NCBI GenBank assembly: GCA_900551745.1
Contig: URXA01000003.1
Span: 62,001 to 126,000, forward strand
Direction: 5' to 3'
Length of the DNA: 64,000 nt
DNA from: an uncultured Phascolarctobacterium sp.
GTDB lineage: Bacteria > Bacillota > Negativicutes > Acidaminococcales > Acidaminococcaceae
Within the stretch, counting starts at the first letter, position 1; every line of letters starts with the position of its first letter. The position numbers were made by a program, and so were the translations under genes. This document shows positions 8,959-18,854 of the stretch, in pieces. The notes beneath the pieces were generated by a model that saw only the letters and a list, made by a program, of their open reading frames with translations, did not search any database and had not been told where the DNA came from.

Positions 8959-9372
8959 TCAAAAAATCCACTTTTTACGAGCTAGATAATTCCAAATGAC
9001 TACAATGCAGCTGGCCAATACTTTGGCAAACATCGGCGGCAATAACATCATTCCTACAAAAATATACATTAAAATCAAATTAAAAGCAAGCCCCATAATA
9101 CTAACGACAAAAACTAAAGACAGTTCTTTACCCTTTTCATATCTGGCACCACTGGTAAAAACCAAAATATTACCCAGGAAATAATGATACAGCGTCGCCA
9201 GACAGAACGCGGCCGCTGTGGCCAGCATATATCCAATGCCAAGGCCCTGATTAAAGCCGTAAAAAAACGCCCACTCTACCAGCGCCGCCGTACCGCCGAC
9301 AAACAAATATAAAATTATCTTAATCCATTCCTTGTCAGCATAATCGACGCCGAACAACGTTTTTTTAGACAT
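8959..9372 (-). CDS. GtrA family membrane protein
   Basis: A 137-residue protein with four hydrophobic helices in the GtrA pattern: FVGGTAALVEWAFFYGFNQ, a second helix with ATLYHYFLGNILVF, and a C-terminal WNYLARKKWIF. GtrA proteins act near the membrane in polysaccharide or LPS modification and are often proposed to move polyprenyl-linked sugars. I chose the ATG at 9372 with GGAG five bases upstream. A TTG at 9423, also with a GGAG, would add 17 residues. It sits between the lipid kinase and the glycosyltransferase cluster. Confidence 0.85.
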   Translation of the reverse strand: MSKKTLFGVDYADKEWIKIILYLFVGGTAALVEWAFFYGFNQGLGIGYMLATAAAFCLATLYHYFLGNILVFTSGARYEKGKELSLVFVVSIMGLAFNLILMYIFVGMMLLPPMFAKVLASCIVVIWNYLARKKWIF

Positions 9373-9483
9373 GTTTACTCCATTAGAGTTTGCTAAATTT
9401 TGGGGATACTCTTCCTTATCCAAGTATTATCTCCAATAACTACATTTCGCATAAATACTAATTATGCTTTTCATATTATATTA

Positions 9484-10497
9484 TCATTTTAATTTTCTAA
9501 TTTTCCTCTCCATATCTTTAAAAACATTTTCCCAAAGCAACAATAATTTATATCCTGTTTTGAATTTTTCCAATAACAATAATTTAAAACATTTAGAACG
9601 TCCTAAAGAATTTATATATATATCAAGATTCTTTATTTCAACATCTATTTTACTAAGCAAACTTCTTTTTTCTTCACTCTCTTCCGTATTTTCAATATCA
9701 CAACGCAAATCATATAAGCTTCTTAAATAGCGAACGTTGAAATTTTCTATTAGTTTACTGTCATTTATTTCAAACAACATTTTTTTTAATTGCTGTAACT
9801 GATTTAAATCACAACTAATCTTAAGCAAGATATTATTTCTATTACTAGTATTACTGCCTTTTCTCATGATTCTATAATTATACAAGCTATCTTGAATATA
9901 TACGATTTTACTTGCATTATACAACCACCTAAAAACAGTGAAAAAATCCTCACCATACCGAATCTCTGGGAATTTAATGCTTTTGATAAGTTCCTTTTTG
10001 TATAACTTATTCCAAACAGGCCAATCCATTGACTTGGTATACATTTCCACCATTTCTAAATTAGTCAGCACATTTTCCTTTTTTGCAAATTCATATCCAC
10101 CAACTCCAGAAAATATTTCTTTTTTTATTTTTTTCCATCTGCAACATGCGACATCCGCATCATATTTTACTATTAACTCATATAATTTTTCCAACATCCC
10201 AAACTCACAGTAATCATCTGGATCTACAAAACAAACATATTCTCCATCAGCTATATCTAATCCAACATTTCTTGCCAAAGCAACACCATTATTTTTCTGG
10301 TAGTGATATTTTATTCTTTTATCAGCCTCAGCATATTGCTCGCAAAACTCCCCACTAGAATCCGTAGATCCATCATTAACTATAACTATCTCTAAATTTT
10401 TATATGTTTGATTAATCAGTGAATCAAGACACTGTTCAATGTAATTCTCAACATTGTATACTGGCACAATTATACTGATAAGCGCTTCTTCAGCCAC
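9484..10497 (-). CDS. Family 2 glycosyltransferase
   Basis: A 337-residue GT2 enzyme. The N-terminal GT-A fold is clear: SIIVPVYNVENYIEQCLDSL, VIVNDGSTDSSGEFCEQYA, ARNVGLDIADGEYVCFVDPDD (the DxD-like metal site, near residue 90), and later FPEIRYGEDFF. The remaining 130 residues are a lysine-rich C-terminal extension. It probably adds one sugar of the surface polysaccharide. The GTG start at 10497 overlaps the end of the O-antigen ligase gene by eight bases, so the two are coupled. Donor and acceptor cannot be predicted. The reading frame is strikingly AT-rich. Confidence 0.88.
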   Translation of the reverse strand: MAEEALISIIVPVYNVENYIEQCLDSLINQTYKNLEIVIVNDGSTDSSGEFCEQYAEADKRIKYHYQKNNGVALARNVGLDIADGEYVCFVDPDDYCEFGMLEKLYELIVKYDADVACCRWKKIKKEIFSGVGGYEFAKKENVLTNLEMVEMYTKSMDWPVWNKLYKKELIKSIKFPEIRYGEDFFTVFRWLYNASKIVYIQDSLYNYRIMRKGSNTSNRNNILLKISCDLNQLQQLKKMLFEINDSKLIENFNVRYLRSLYDLRCDIENTEESEEKRSLLSKIDVEIKNLDIYINSLGRSKCFKLLLLEKFKTGYKLLLLWENVFKDMERKIRKLK

Positions 10498-11683
10498 GAT
10501 TCAAATTCTCCTTTTGTAAATAAACATCTGCGATGGTTCCTCCCAAAAGGCACCAAAACAATTGATAGTACTGCTTAACAATAAACTGATAATCTACCAT
10601 ATTATTTATAAATAACGCAGCCATTGCATATAACATGGCTCTTGCCATTAGATTTCCCCTATTTTTCGCAGACCAATAAACAACATATACAAATAAAGCC
10701 ATTAGCGGAACGGTTCCAACTAGTCCCATTTCCGTCATATAGTGTAAGATAATGTTATGCGGAGAATCTAAATCTGGTTCACGTGCCTGAGCATTTATAT
10801 AGTTTTCATTAATATAAACTTTGTTAAACTGACATAATCCAACACCATGAAGCGGAAAATCTTCTATCATCAGCAAAGCCGATTTCCACAAATATATTCT
10901 CTCGTTATCACCGCTTATTTTACTAGTACTAGCTAATCTCTGCCAAATACCAAAATCAATATTTACACTATTATTTATAATATAAAATCCACCGATCAAA
11001 ATTCCAATTAATAACAGCAGACACATAAATTTCTGACGTACAAAGACCAACTTAAATTTTAAATCATTGAAGCAGTAAACAAAAGAGACACAAGCCAACG
11101 CAAGAAACGAACCTCTGGACTGACTTATTATTATTCCCAATAAAAATACTATCCAGTTTACCACACTAATTATAAATATTCTATTATTTATTAAAACAAA
11201 AGATAACACTAAAGCTACCATGGCAGAAAAAATGTTTGGGCTTCTCGAAAAACTCTCTGGTCTGTTGATTCCTAAAAGTATATCCTGATAACCGGCATAC
11301 ATACATAATATCATCCCGCCAACCGCCAAGCCACCCACAAACATCTGCCTACCAAGCTTATCTCTCATCCATAACCCGTATATTGCAATTCCCGGTAATA
11401 TCCAATAGCAATATCGTCTTGCCCATTTCATGCTGACAGCAAAATCAGTACTATAATAATTACTAGCCAGTAACCCTACACAGAAACAAATTATCAAAAG
11501 CAAAAATTTACGCTCAAAATTTTGCCACCGTTCTTTATCTTTCTTAAAATTTAATACACAAATAAAAAACGCAAGGTATAAAATACCATTCGTAAAATTC
11601 ATTTCATGCAGCATTATTCCAATCGGCAAAAGAAACAAACACAATAAACGTAATATCTGTAACACTTTTCTATAAATCAACAT
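10490..11683 (-). CDS. O-antigen ligase/polymerase family membrane protein (WaaL/Wzy-like)
   Basis: A 397-residue polytopic membrane protein with ten or more hydrophobic segments. A large periplasmic loop near residues 285-325 carries the Wzy_C signature GVGLCQFNKVYINENY and then DSPHNIILHYMTEMGLVG. The conserved His-Asn is present. Such proteins either attach a finished O-chain to lipid A-core (WaaL) or polymerise it (Wzy). With no other candidate in the window and heptose-core genes nearby, a ligase is more likely. It is embedded in the - strand glycosyltransferase run. Confidence 0.84.
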   Translation of the reverse strand: MLIYRKVLQILRLLCLFLLPIGIMLHEMNFTNGILYLAFFICVLNFKKDKERWQNFERKFLLLIICFCVGLLASNYYSTDFAVSMKWARRYCYWILPGIAIYGLWMRDKLGRQMFVGGLAVGGMILCMYAGYQDILLGINRPESFSRSPNIFSAMVALVLSFVLINNRIFIISVVNWIVFLLGIIISQSRGSFLALACVSFVYCFNDLKFKLVFVRQKFMCLLLLIGILIGGFYIINNSVNIDFGIWQRLASTSKISGDNERIYLWKSALLMIEDFPLHGVGLCQFNKVYINENYINAQAREPDLDSPHNIILHYMTEMGLVGTVPLMALFVYVVYWSAKNRGNLMARAMLYAMAALFINNMVDYQFIVKQYYQLFWCLLGGTIADVYLQKENLNRG

Positions 11684-11699
11684 GCCTAAGACTGCACTC

Positions 11700-12590
11700 C
11701 TATCTCCCCGCCAAAATTAGAGGTGCTAAAACTGTACCAATATTCATGATCACCTTAAAAAAGCGAGATGCAATTTTTTTCTTCTTAAAAGTGACTAGCA
11801 CTAAACATAACCGTATCATTCGTAGTGGCAACTGTAAAATATTTCTTGAATATTCCGCTACTCCAAATCGGTGATATTGTGTAATACCCTCATAAAAATA
11901 CCTTTTTACAAACCATTTGAATGTCACGCGTTCTTTGTCAATATAGTGCGTGACCGGAGCGTATTCTGTAAATCCACATAAATATTTCTCCCCCATAACT
12001 TTCCCAAAAAACTCATTATCTTCTCCAGACAATAGTACTTTCCCATTATAACCCAATGAACGATCAAAAAATATCTTCTCAGCTTTTATAACATCCATAC
12101 GCAGCATAGCATTTCCACTGATAGCCATTCTTACAGTATATGCACCAACACCACGAACATCTGTATTGAAAGCATGAAAATCATACGGTATCCATGCAGG
12201 AGGAACAACTTCAAAGCAAGGTATGTATGGTCCTCCAACAACAGCAATACGTTCATCAAGCTGAAAACAGTCCAGCATTCTTAAAATCCAATCTTCCTTG
12301 ACTGTTTCATCATCATCCAGCATACCTAAATATTCTGCATCAGCGCCACAGTTTCTTAATAAACAATTTCTTGCATTAGCAATGCCTTGTTTTTCTTCAA
12401 AAACATATTTTATCTGTTTAAATCCGGCAACAATTTCAGCTGTTTCGTCAGTAGAGTTATTATCTACCACTATAATTTCAAAGTTCGGATAATCTAATTT
12501 TATTAAAGACTGCAGTAGTCTTTTTAAATCTTTACACCTGTTATATGTACAAACACCAACAACAACTTTAGGACAATCAGACTTTTTCAT
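11700..12590 (-). CDS. Family 2 glycosyltransferase
   Basis: A GT2 enzyme of about 296 aa with VVVGVCTYNRCKDLKRLL, IIVVDNNSTDETAEIV and YLGMLDDDETVKEDWILRML (DDD at the metal site). A later GEDNEFFGKVM matches the acceptor-side 'ED' motif. The 'TYNR' start and 'ARN.L' element are typical of WcaA/SpsA-type sugar transferases. I take the ATG at 12590, just inside the end of the upstream GT9 gene. An upstream ATG at 12608 would lengthen the overlap. A C-terminal hydrophobic stretch suggests membrane association. Confidence 0.86.
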   Translation of the reverse strand: MKKSDCPKVVVGVCTYNRCKDLKRLLQSLIKLDYPNFEIIVVDNNSTDETAEIVAGFKQIKYVFEEKQGIANARNCLLRNCGADAEYLGMLDDDETVKEDWILRMLDCFQLDERIAVVGGPYIPCFEVVPPAWIPYDFHAFNTDVRGVGAYTVRMAISGNAMLRMDVIKAEKIFFDRSLGYNGKVLLSGEDNEFFGKVMGEKYLCGFTEYAPVTHYIDKERVTFKWFVKRYFYEGITQYHRFGVAEYSRNILQLPLRMIRLCLVLVTFKKKKIASRFFKVIMNIGTVLAPLILAGR

Positions 12591-13686
12591 TTTCCATAGT
12601 CCTTTCATATTTTGGCCCCTGCAACTGTTTTATCATTATGTCAGCCTTTTCTATTACCATATCTACCGAAATATCATAGAGACATTTAAACCCGCATGTC
12701 TCCCGTAAATTTTTATTGCATTCTTCGATACACTCATAATTTCCACCAACAACTATCGTGTTCTTATGTATTGGTTTAAATTGTGTCGGTGATGAATTAC
12801 TAAATAAAGTTATTGTCGGACATCCAGCAGCTGCTGCAAAATGACCCATCCCGTTGTCAAAATTAATTAAAAAGTCAACCATAGTAAAAAAGGCTGATAA
12901 TTCCACTAAATTCGTCTTACCACAAAAATTTATTACCTTTTTTTTATTTTTAACTAAATTAATCACCTTATCAGCAACATTTTTATCATTTTTCATCCCT
13001 GTAATAATAAAATAAGCATCATATGACTTAGAAATTTTATCAATCAATTCTGCAAATTTTTCAACAGGCCAATTACGTATGGGATCTTTTGTATTTACAC
13101 ATATTGCTATTTTTATCGAACTAACCGGAATGTCACCCAGTTCTTTTTTTACGTAATCAATATTTTTCTCCAACGGCCTATTAAATTTTGGCTCTATAAA
13201 AATAACATTAGAATTCCGAGTGAACAGTCTGACTAAATGCTGAAAATTCTCCGCTGCAGAATGTTTTTTCACGTCATATTCTTTTAATCTGAAATAATCA
13301 GAAAAAAAGAATCTTTCGCTACCTGTTCTCCAACCAAAAAGACTTTCTGATCCCACTCTTGTAGGTATTCCAGCCAACCACATCATTGCAGACAATCTTA
13401 TTCTTGGATCTAAAGATATAGAAAGATCAAAATCATATTTTTTTATTTTTTTTGCCATTCTGAAAACTGAAAAATAATCACCTTTGCTTCTATATTTATA
13501 TGCTATCACATGTTCAACGTCGTCTACATTCTTAAACAACTCAACCAACTCCGGCTTAACTAAATATGATATCCTGGCATCCGGATATTGCTGTTTCAGT
13601 AACGGAATAAGAGTAGTTGCATGTATTAAATCTCCTAAATGCATTACGGCATCAATCAAAATATTATTATACTTGGGCTTCATCAT
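12577..13686 (-). CDS. Family 9 glycosyltransferase (heptosyltransferase-like)
   Basis: A 369-residue GT9 protein of the ADP-heptose:LPS heptosyltransferase superfamily. The N-terminal ILIDAVMHLGDLIHATTLIP is the expected 'GDxxxxTP.l' motif. AICVNTKDPIRNWPVEKFAEL opens the nucleotide-binding half. FDNGMGHFAAAAGCPTITLF is the GT-B donor-site signature (usually 'D.GP.HlA'). Near the C-terminus is a Cys cluster (ECIEECNKN, then CGFKCLYDI) seen in a subset of these enzymes. The gene is AT-rich and lies in the variable glycan cluster. It may transfer heptose to an outer-core position, in contrast to the core enzymes at 26-28 kb. Confidence 0.83.
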   Translation of the reverse strand: MMKPKYNNILIDAVMHLGDLIHATTLIPLLKQQYPDARISYLVKPELVELFKNVDDVEHVIAYKYRSKGDYFSVFRMAKKIKKYDFDLSISLDPRIRLSAMMWLAGIPTRVGSESLFGWRTGSERFFFSDYFRLKEYDVKKHSAAENFQHLVRLFTRNSNVIFIEPKFNRPLEKNIDYVKKELGDIPVSSIKIAICVNTKDPIRNWPVEKFAELIDKISKSYDAYFIITGMKNDKNVADKVINLVKNKKKVINFCGKTNLVELSAFFTMVDFLINFDNGMGHFAAAAGCPTITLFSNSSPTQFKPIHKNTIVVGGNYECIEECNKNLRETCGFKCLYDISVDMVIEKADIMIKQLQGPKYERTMENEKV

Positions 13687-13697
13687 CAACACTCCTG

Positions 13698-14639
13698 TTA
13701 TTTAACAAAAATTTTCAACCATAAATCTGCTATTTTCAGTCTTATAATCTGCCTGCAGATAGATTTCCCCTGCATATTTTTACTCGGCTGTGGCATACTT
13801 ACTTCTGAAAATTCTGTATTTGATAAATACAAATAATATTTGTCATTAAAACCGCTATATTTTTGAAATTCCCAAGGCTTATATCTACCGGCATAGTGAA
13901 CAATTGCCGGCATTGCTTTTGCACATACTGCAGCATTGCGAAATTTAGAATTGAGTAATATCTTGCTGAATAAATAGAATACAGGTGGAATAACATTCCA
14001 TCTCAACGGTATTTCATACCAATTGTTCATAAAAATTTTATTCAGCGCATCCTGATCATGATGCGGCAATTTTTCCTTTTGTGCAAAAGCTAAAATTTTG
14101 CTGCCATAATCATTCAAACGCCATTCTTCAGTATTAATAACCAAAACTCCTGAATTAAAATATCTATAACTATCGGTTAAGCCTATTACAGTTTCTTTCT
14201 GTTTTCGCATTCTTGAAGAGGTAATTATACCATAGTCAAGTATTGCACCCAAAGGCAAATCACCGATATCAACTTTCCATAACTTAATAATATCATCACA
14301 AACCAATAAATCTACATCAAGATAAATAATCTTTTTTACATCCTCTGGAACCAAGTCAGCAATCATTAATCTGAAGTAGGCCGCTCTGCTCACATGTCCG
14401 CTTAAATAAATATTTTTGAGCTTGTCATGTCCTATATTAATAAATTCTATTTTCGCATTAAACTTTTCTACTGTTTTTTTTATAAGTTTTATTTTTTTAT
14501 CACTGATATCGTCACTTAAAATAAAAAAATGCAATTTGTCTGCAAATTTTGTATTTTTCAGAATAGATACTGCAACAACTGCTACATGCTGTGCATAGTT
14601 ATCATCAGAAGCTAATATGACATTTATATGTTTATCCAT
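13698..14639 (-). CDS. Family 8 glycosyltransferase (LgtC/RfaJ-like)
   Basis: A 313-residue GT8 retaining transferase. The start INVILASDDNYAQHVAVV, the metal site KIIYLDVDLLVCDDI, then SGVLVINTEEW, HHDQDALNKIF and IVHYAGRYKPW are the standard series of GT8 motifs (DxD, HxxGxxKPW-like). Relatives add glucose or galactose to LPS core from UDP-sugars. The ATG at 14639 has AAGGA seven bases upstream; the ATG at 14690 lacks a ribosome site, so the shorter form is preferred. It is the first gene of the - strand run and is divergent from the EptA-like gene. Confidence 0.87.
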   Translation of the reverse strand: MDKHINVILASDDNYAQHVAVVAVSILKNTKFADKLHFFILSDDISDKKIKLIKKTVEKFNAKIEFINIGHDKLKNIYLSGHVSRAAYFRLMIADLVPEDVKKIIYLDVDLLVCDDIIKLWKVDIGDLPLGAILDYGIITSSRMRKQKETVIGLTDSYRYFNSGVLVINTEEWRLNDYGSKILAFAQKEKLPHHDQDALNKIFMNNWYEIPLRWNVIPPVFYLFSKILLNSKFRNAAVCAKAMPAIVHYAGRYKPWEFQKYSGFNDKYYLYLSNTEFSEVSMPQPSKNMQGKSICRQIIRLKIADLWLKIFVK

Positions 14640-14728
14640 AATAATATCCTTGTCCAATTCAACAAACTTCCCCTTTGTATACAATTTCATTATACCATAT
14701 ATACTAGGATAATACAGCTATCATTTGC

Positions 14729-14757
14729 TTTACATCACCCTCTATTAACCTTATAAT
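14729..14757 (+). promoter_or_regulatory. Sigma-70-type promoter for the EptA-like gene
   Basis: TTTACA at 14729-14734 and a consensus TATAAT at 14752-14757 are separated by exactly 17 bases, about 30 bases before the ATG at 14790. Confidence 0.75.
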
Positions 14758-14789
14758 AAAATTATCATTAATATTTTACGGAGGTTAAT

Positions 14790-16574
14790 ATGTTTAAATA
14801 TCTGTTATTGACAGCATTATTATATTTTATTTCATATTCATATTATGTAAAAGTATCTCATGGCTTAGGCCATAAAGCAGAATTCCTCCAGCTAAGACGT
14901 TTCCTGCCCTGTGCACTTTTGGCTGTCGCACCTGCTGCAACAGCGCAAATTCAGTTAACTAATAACTTATTACTTACGAGTATGGCAGTTGGTATATCCT
15001 GGATAATCACCTACCCTTTATTATATTGGGGCACCTATCACAAAAATTCCACTGATTTCGGCTTCCATTTTGATACTGTTTTCGGATTATATATTATAGG
15101 CTGGCTCACAGCATTAAAAATTATTGTACTAAATTTCAACATTTTCCCAATTACTTTTTTGATTCTACTAACAACAGTAGAATTTTTAATTTTGCTTATT
15201 CCAATTTCACAGTGGATTTTTTATTTTTTATATAAATCATGCATTGACGAAAACAGCATGATGATGCTACAGGAAACACACTACAACGAAATACTAGAAT
15301 TTTTCAAATCGTTTTCCATACCTGTTAATTTATTAATTTTCATTATTCCAGCTTCAGTTTACGGTATTTTTATTTATTTAAACATAGATGCCTCCGTAAG
15401 TACGTCAATTTCTATAAATATTTACCAGCTTATAACACTGTTGGCAATCGTTGCTTTCCTCACAATCTATTTATGGAAAAAAGGTAAAGGCGTATTTGTG
15501 CGTACAGGTATTGTTGAATTATATTTAGATGTCAAGGAATACTTTGAAACAACTAAATTATATACTCAAAACATGAAAGAGAGATTAAAAGATCTTCAGG
15601 TTACACCACAAAAACCAGTATTTGATAAACCTTCTACTATTTTGCTGATCATCGGCGAATCAGAATCGCGTGATTATATGAGCGCCTTCAGCGAATGTGA
15701 ATATGATACCACACCCTGGTTAAAAGCAAAAAAAGAAGATCCACATTTTTTACTTTTCCCAAACAGCTACTCCTGCATCGCTCATACAGTTTCCTGTCTA
15801 GAACGCGCATTAACAGAATTTAATCAATATAATGACAAACAGTTTTATACATCTTGTTCTATTATTGATATTGCGCATAAGGCAGGTTATACAACACACT
15901 GGTATAGTAACCAGGGGCATTTAGGCTGTGCCGATACTCCTGTAACATTAGTTGCCAACACTTCTCAGACTGCAAAATGGACCAAGCAAAATCTAAATCA
16001 GGTACAATATGATGAAGCGCTGCTGGAGTATCTCGAAGAAGTAGATCCACAAAAAAACAATTTCGTTGTTATTCATTTAAAAGGCAATCATTTTAATTTT
16101 ATCAATCGTTATCCATCTGAATTCACCAAATGGGGTACTCCTGGTAAATATGACCTGATTTTAAATTATCTGAATTCCATCGCCTATACTGACTCTATTT
16201 TAGAAAAAATCTACGACTACGCTTCTGCGAAGCTTAATCTGCAAGCCATACTTTATTTCTCTGACCACGGAACCCTGCCTGATAAAAGACGTTCGCCTAA
16301 TTTTGACGGATTCGGCACTGTACGTATACCAATGTTTGCTTATTTTTCAGATGAATATATACAAAAGAATAAAGAAATTTATCAAACTTTATCAGATAAT
16401 CAGAATAAATATTTTACCAATGATCTAGCTTACGAATTGATGTGCAGTATCTTCAATATAAAATCTAATCATTTTGATGAAACAAACAGTTTGGCTTCAC
16501 AAAAATATAAGTTTACACGAGAAATGCTAAAAACTGATTTAGGGAAAAAATACATAAAAGAAGATAAATTTTAA
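14790..16574 (+). CDS. Phosphoethanolamine transferase-like membrane sulfatase-fold protein (EptA family)
   Basis: A 594-residue protein with about five N-terminal membrane helices (to residue 235) and a periplasmic alkaline-phosphatase-fold domain. Key sites are ILLIIGESESRDYMSAF (metal Glu of the 'ESxR' motif), NSYSCIAHTVSCLERALTEF (candidate nucleophile Thr), FVVIHLKGNHFNF, and ILYFSDHGTLP (metal Asp-His). EptA-like enzymes transfer phosphoethanolamine to lipid A or core sugars, lowering negative charge and often raising polymyxin resistance. The ATG has GGAGG five bases upstream and a consensus promoter. It is not grouped with the LtaS-like gene at 5.9 kb, which has a different domain arrangement. 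Confidence 0.86.
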   Translation: MFKYLLLTALLYFISYSYYVKVSHGLGHKAEFLQLRRFLPCALLAVAPAATAQIQLTNNLLLTSMAVGISWIITYPLLYWGTYHKNSTDFGFHFDTVFGLYIIGWLTALKIIVLNFNIFPITFLILLTTVEFLILLIPISQWIFYFLYKSCIDENSMMMLQETHYNEILEFFKSFSIPVNLLIFIIPASVYGIFIYLNIDASVSTSISINIYQLITLLAIVAFLTIYLWKKGKGVFVRTGIVELYLDVKEYFETTKLYTQNMKERLKDLQVTPQKPVFDKPSTILLIIGESESRDYMSAFSECEYDTTPWLKAKKEDPHFLLFPNSYSCIAHTVSCLERALTEFNQYNDKQFYTSCSIIDIAHKAGYTTHWYSNQGHLGCADTPVTLVANTSQTAKWTKQNLNQVQYDEALLEYLEEVDPQKNNFVVIHLKGNHFNFINRYPSEFTKWGTPGKYDLILNYLNSIAYTDSILEKIYDYASAKLNLQAILYFSDHGTLPDKRRSPNFDGFGTVRIPMFAYFSDEYIQKNKEIYQTLSDNQNKYFTNDLAYELMCSIFNIKSNHFDETNSLASQKYKFTREMLKTDLGKKYIKEDKF

Positions 16575-16586
16575 ACAACGATTATA

Positions 16587-16623
16587 ACATCAACAATTGT
16601 TCTTCTTGCCTTCTTGTTGATGT
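16587..16623 (+). terminator. Possible weak terminator after the EptA-like gene
   Basis: Ten-base arms acatcaacaa and ttgttgatgt flank a 17-base loop, 13 nt after the stop codon. There is no clear T-run, so function is uncertain. Confidence 0.35.
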
Positions 16624-16642
16624 ATAACAGATATGATAAAAT

Positions 16643-16684
16643 AGTTTTAATATTATAAAATTAAAATTTTATAATATTAAAACT
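16643..16684. repeat. 42-bp AT-rich palindrome upstream of the fucosyltransferase gene
   Basis: Two 20-base arms with a two-base centre (AA at 16663-16664) form a perfect inverted repeat starting agttttaatattat. It ends 19 bases before the ATG of the GT10 gene and just before its GGAG ribosome site. It could form a hairpin in RNA or a cruciform in DNA. Its role is not evident. Confidence 0.75.
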
Positions 16685-16703
16685 CAAATATTGGAGATAT
16701 ATT

Positions 16704-17771
16704 ATGAAAGACAAACTTATCAAGTTAATGTATAAAATAAACTTAGAAAATTTAATGGACTCATATAGGATATTTAGATACAAAATATATCCACGGCCTG
16801 TTAATATAATAAACACTAACGAAAGGGTTTCATATGCAGGTTGGTGGAGTTGTAATAATTATGAGAATGAATGGCTTCTACGCTTCATTAAATTAAAGAT
16901 TAAAAACTACGAAAATTTCGATATAAGATTTTACAGTGTTTTCAATGATGATTCAGAAGCAATCAAATTAAACTGCAAAAAATATCAAGGGAAGAAGATT
17001 TTTTATTTTGGAGAAAATCTAACGCCCTACATCAACCACGGTCAAGCAAAAGTCAATAATTATTACTTTAAAAGACGTATAGACTGGATGATAAAATCAT
17101 ACTCTGATTATTTAATACCTGATGTAGATCTATCCCTAGGATTTGCAGATATCAGCAATAATAAATATTTAAGATTTCCACTATGGATATTCCAAGAAGA
17201 TTTTTTCCCTGTAGAATCTACTTACAATGATATAAAAAATATTATTCACAGTGTAAATTCTACAAAATCAATATGTGCTAAAAAATGCATTTGTATCAAT
17301 TCCCATGATGGATTGGGCTTAAGAACAAAAATAGCAGATGATTTGGAAAGTGTATTAGATATAACATATGCAGGAAAATGGAGAAATAACACCTCTGAAC
17401 TTTGGGATAAATATGATAATGATAAATTAAGATATATGAATTTATTCCAATTTAATATTTGTTCAGAAAACATGAATGCACCAGATTACTGCTCAGAAAA
17501 AATTTTTGACAGCTTCAGAGCTGGCTGCATACCGATTTATGCTGGTTCCTTAAATAATCCTGAACCCAATGTAATAAACAAAGACTCCGTTATTCTCTGG
17601 AATTTAGATGGCGATAATACAGAGAATATTAAACTAATTAAAAGATTGAAAAGTGATGAATCATTTTATAATAAGTTTATGCAACAAGATAAATTTTTAC
17701 CTTCTGCTGCTGAATATATTTATGATAGATTCATTAAATTAGAAAATAAATTGAAAGAAACTTTATCATAA
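16704..17771 (+). CDS. Family 10 fucosyltransferase (alpha-1,3/1,4-FucT-like)
   Basis: A 355-residue GT10 protein. The donor-binding signature is clear near residues 250-285: FNICSENMNAPDYCSEKIFD, then SFRAGCIPIYAGSLN. In this family F.EN...dY.TEK and G.vPiy.G bind GDP-fucose. ILW follows at about residue 300. Earlier, DGLGLRTKIADDL and TYAGKWRNN fit the nucleotide-binding half. It presumably adds L-fucose to GlcNAc or Glc in the surface glycan, as in Helicobacter Lewis antigens; the acceptor is unknown. The four genes immediately downstream make GDP-fucose and its precursor. The ATG has GGAG eight bases upstream, and the gene is very AT-rich. No C-terminal heptad repeats of the Helicobacter type are visible. 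Confidence 0.87.
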   Translation: MKDKLIKLMYKINLENLMDSYRIFRYKIYPRPVNIINTNERVSYAGWWSCNNYENEWLLRFIKLKIKNYENFDIRFYSVFNDDSEAIKLNCKKYQGKKIFYFGENLTPYINHGQAKVNNYYFKRRIDWMIKSYSDYLIPDVDLSLGFADISNNKYLRFPLWIFQEDFFPVESTYNDIKNIIHSVNSTKSICAKKCICINSHDGLGLRTKIADDLESVLDITYAGKWRNNTSELWDKYDNDKLRYMNLFQFNICSENMNAPDYCSEKIFDSFRAGCIPIYAGSLNNPEPNVINKDSVILWNLDGDNTENIKLIKRLKSDESFYNKFMQQDKFLPSAAEYIYDRFIKLENKLKETLS

Positions 17772-17789
17772 TGAAAGGTAGCTTTTTGT

Positions 17790-18839
17790 ATGAAAACAGC
17801 GTTAATAACAGGTATAACCGGACAAGACGGATCATATTTAGCAGAATTTTTATTGGAAAAAGGTTATGCAGTACATGGCATTATACGGCATTCTTCCATC
17901 AGCAATACTTCTCGTATAAATCACTTACTGGCAAATAAAAGAATAACACTCCACAACGGTGATCTTACTGATTCTTCCAGCCTTATTAGAATTATCAATT
18001 TGGTAAAACCAGATGAAATATATAATTTAGCAGCTCAAAGTCATGTGCAGATATCTTTTGACGTACCGGAATATTCCGGCGAGGTAGATGCTTTAGGTGT
18101 TCTGCGTATATTGGAGGCAGTACGTATTTTAGGTATGGCTAAAACATGTCGTATTTATCAGGCATCGACCAGCGAGTTATATGGAAAAGTGGCAGAAGTA
18201 CCACAGCGTGAAACAACGCCGTTCCATCCATATAGTCCCTATGCAGTAGCAAAGCAGTATGGCTTTTGGATTACTAAAGAATATAGGGAAGCATATGGAA
18301 TGTTTGCTGTAAATGGCATTCTTTTTAATCATGAATCAGAACGTCGCGGGAAGACCTTTGTAACTCGTAAAATAACTTTAGCCGTCAGTCGTATTTCCTG
18401 TGGCTTGCAGGATCACCTGGAGCTTGGTAATCTAGATTCTTTGCGTGACTGGGGATATGCTAAAGATTATGTGGAATGTATGTGGTTGATGCTACAGCAC
18501 GATGTTCCAGAAGATTTTGTTATTGCTACTGGTGAACAGCATACCGTAAGGGACTTTACTGAAAAAGCTTTTAAAGAAGTTGGAATTAATATTCGCTGGG
18601 AAGGCGAAGGTATCAATGAGAAAGGTTACAATATTGCAACAGGAAAAATGCTGGTTTGTATTAATGAGCAGTGGTTTCGACCAACTGATGTAGATAACCT
18701 GTTGGGTGATCCAACAAAAGCAAAGACAGTTTTAGGATGGAATCCTCAAAAGACTTCTTATGAAGAACTGATTAAAATCATGATTAATCATGATTTTAAG
18801 TTAGCTAAACGAGAAGCAACAATAAAGCAAGTCAGATAA
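17790..18839 (+). CDS. gmd: GDP-mannose 4,6-dehydratase
   Basis: A 349-residue extended short-chain dehydrogenase. [20 protein letters not shown] is the Gmd-specific NADP-binding loop. [16 protein letters not shown] carries the catalytic Ser/Thr and Glu region. [13 protein letters not shown] holds the catalytic Tyr-xxx-Lys. [17 protein letters not shown] is the characteristic substrate loop. It converts GDP-mannose to GDP-4-keto-6-deoxymannose, the first step to GDP-L-fucose. The gene starts 18 nt after the fucosyltransferase stop and is followed by fcl after 15 nt, forming a GDP-fucose operon. Confidence 0.96.
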   Translation: MKTALITGITGQDGSYLAEFLLEKGYAVHGIIRHSSISNTSRINHLLANKRITLHNGDLTDSSSLIRIINLVKPDEIYNLAAQSHVQISFDVPEYSGEVDALGVLRILEAVRILGMAKTCRIYQASTSELYGKVAEVPQRETTPFHPYSPYAVAKQYGFWITKEYREAYGMFAVNGILFNHESERRGKTFVTRKITLAVSRISCGLQDHLELGNLDSLRDWGYAKDYVECMWLMLQHDVPEDFVIATGEQHTVRDFTEKAFKEVGINIRWEGEGINEKGYNIATGKMLVCINEQWFRPTDVDNLLGDPTKAKTVLGWNPQKTSYEELIKIMINHDFKLAKREATIKQVR

Positions 18840-18854
18840 GGAGTCATAAATAAA

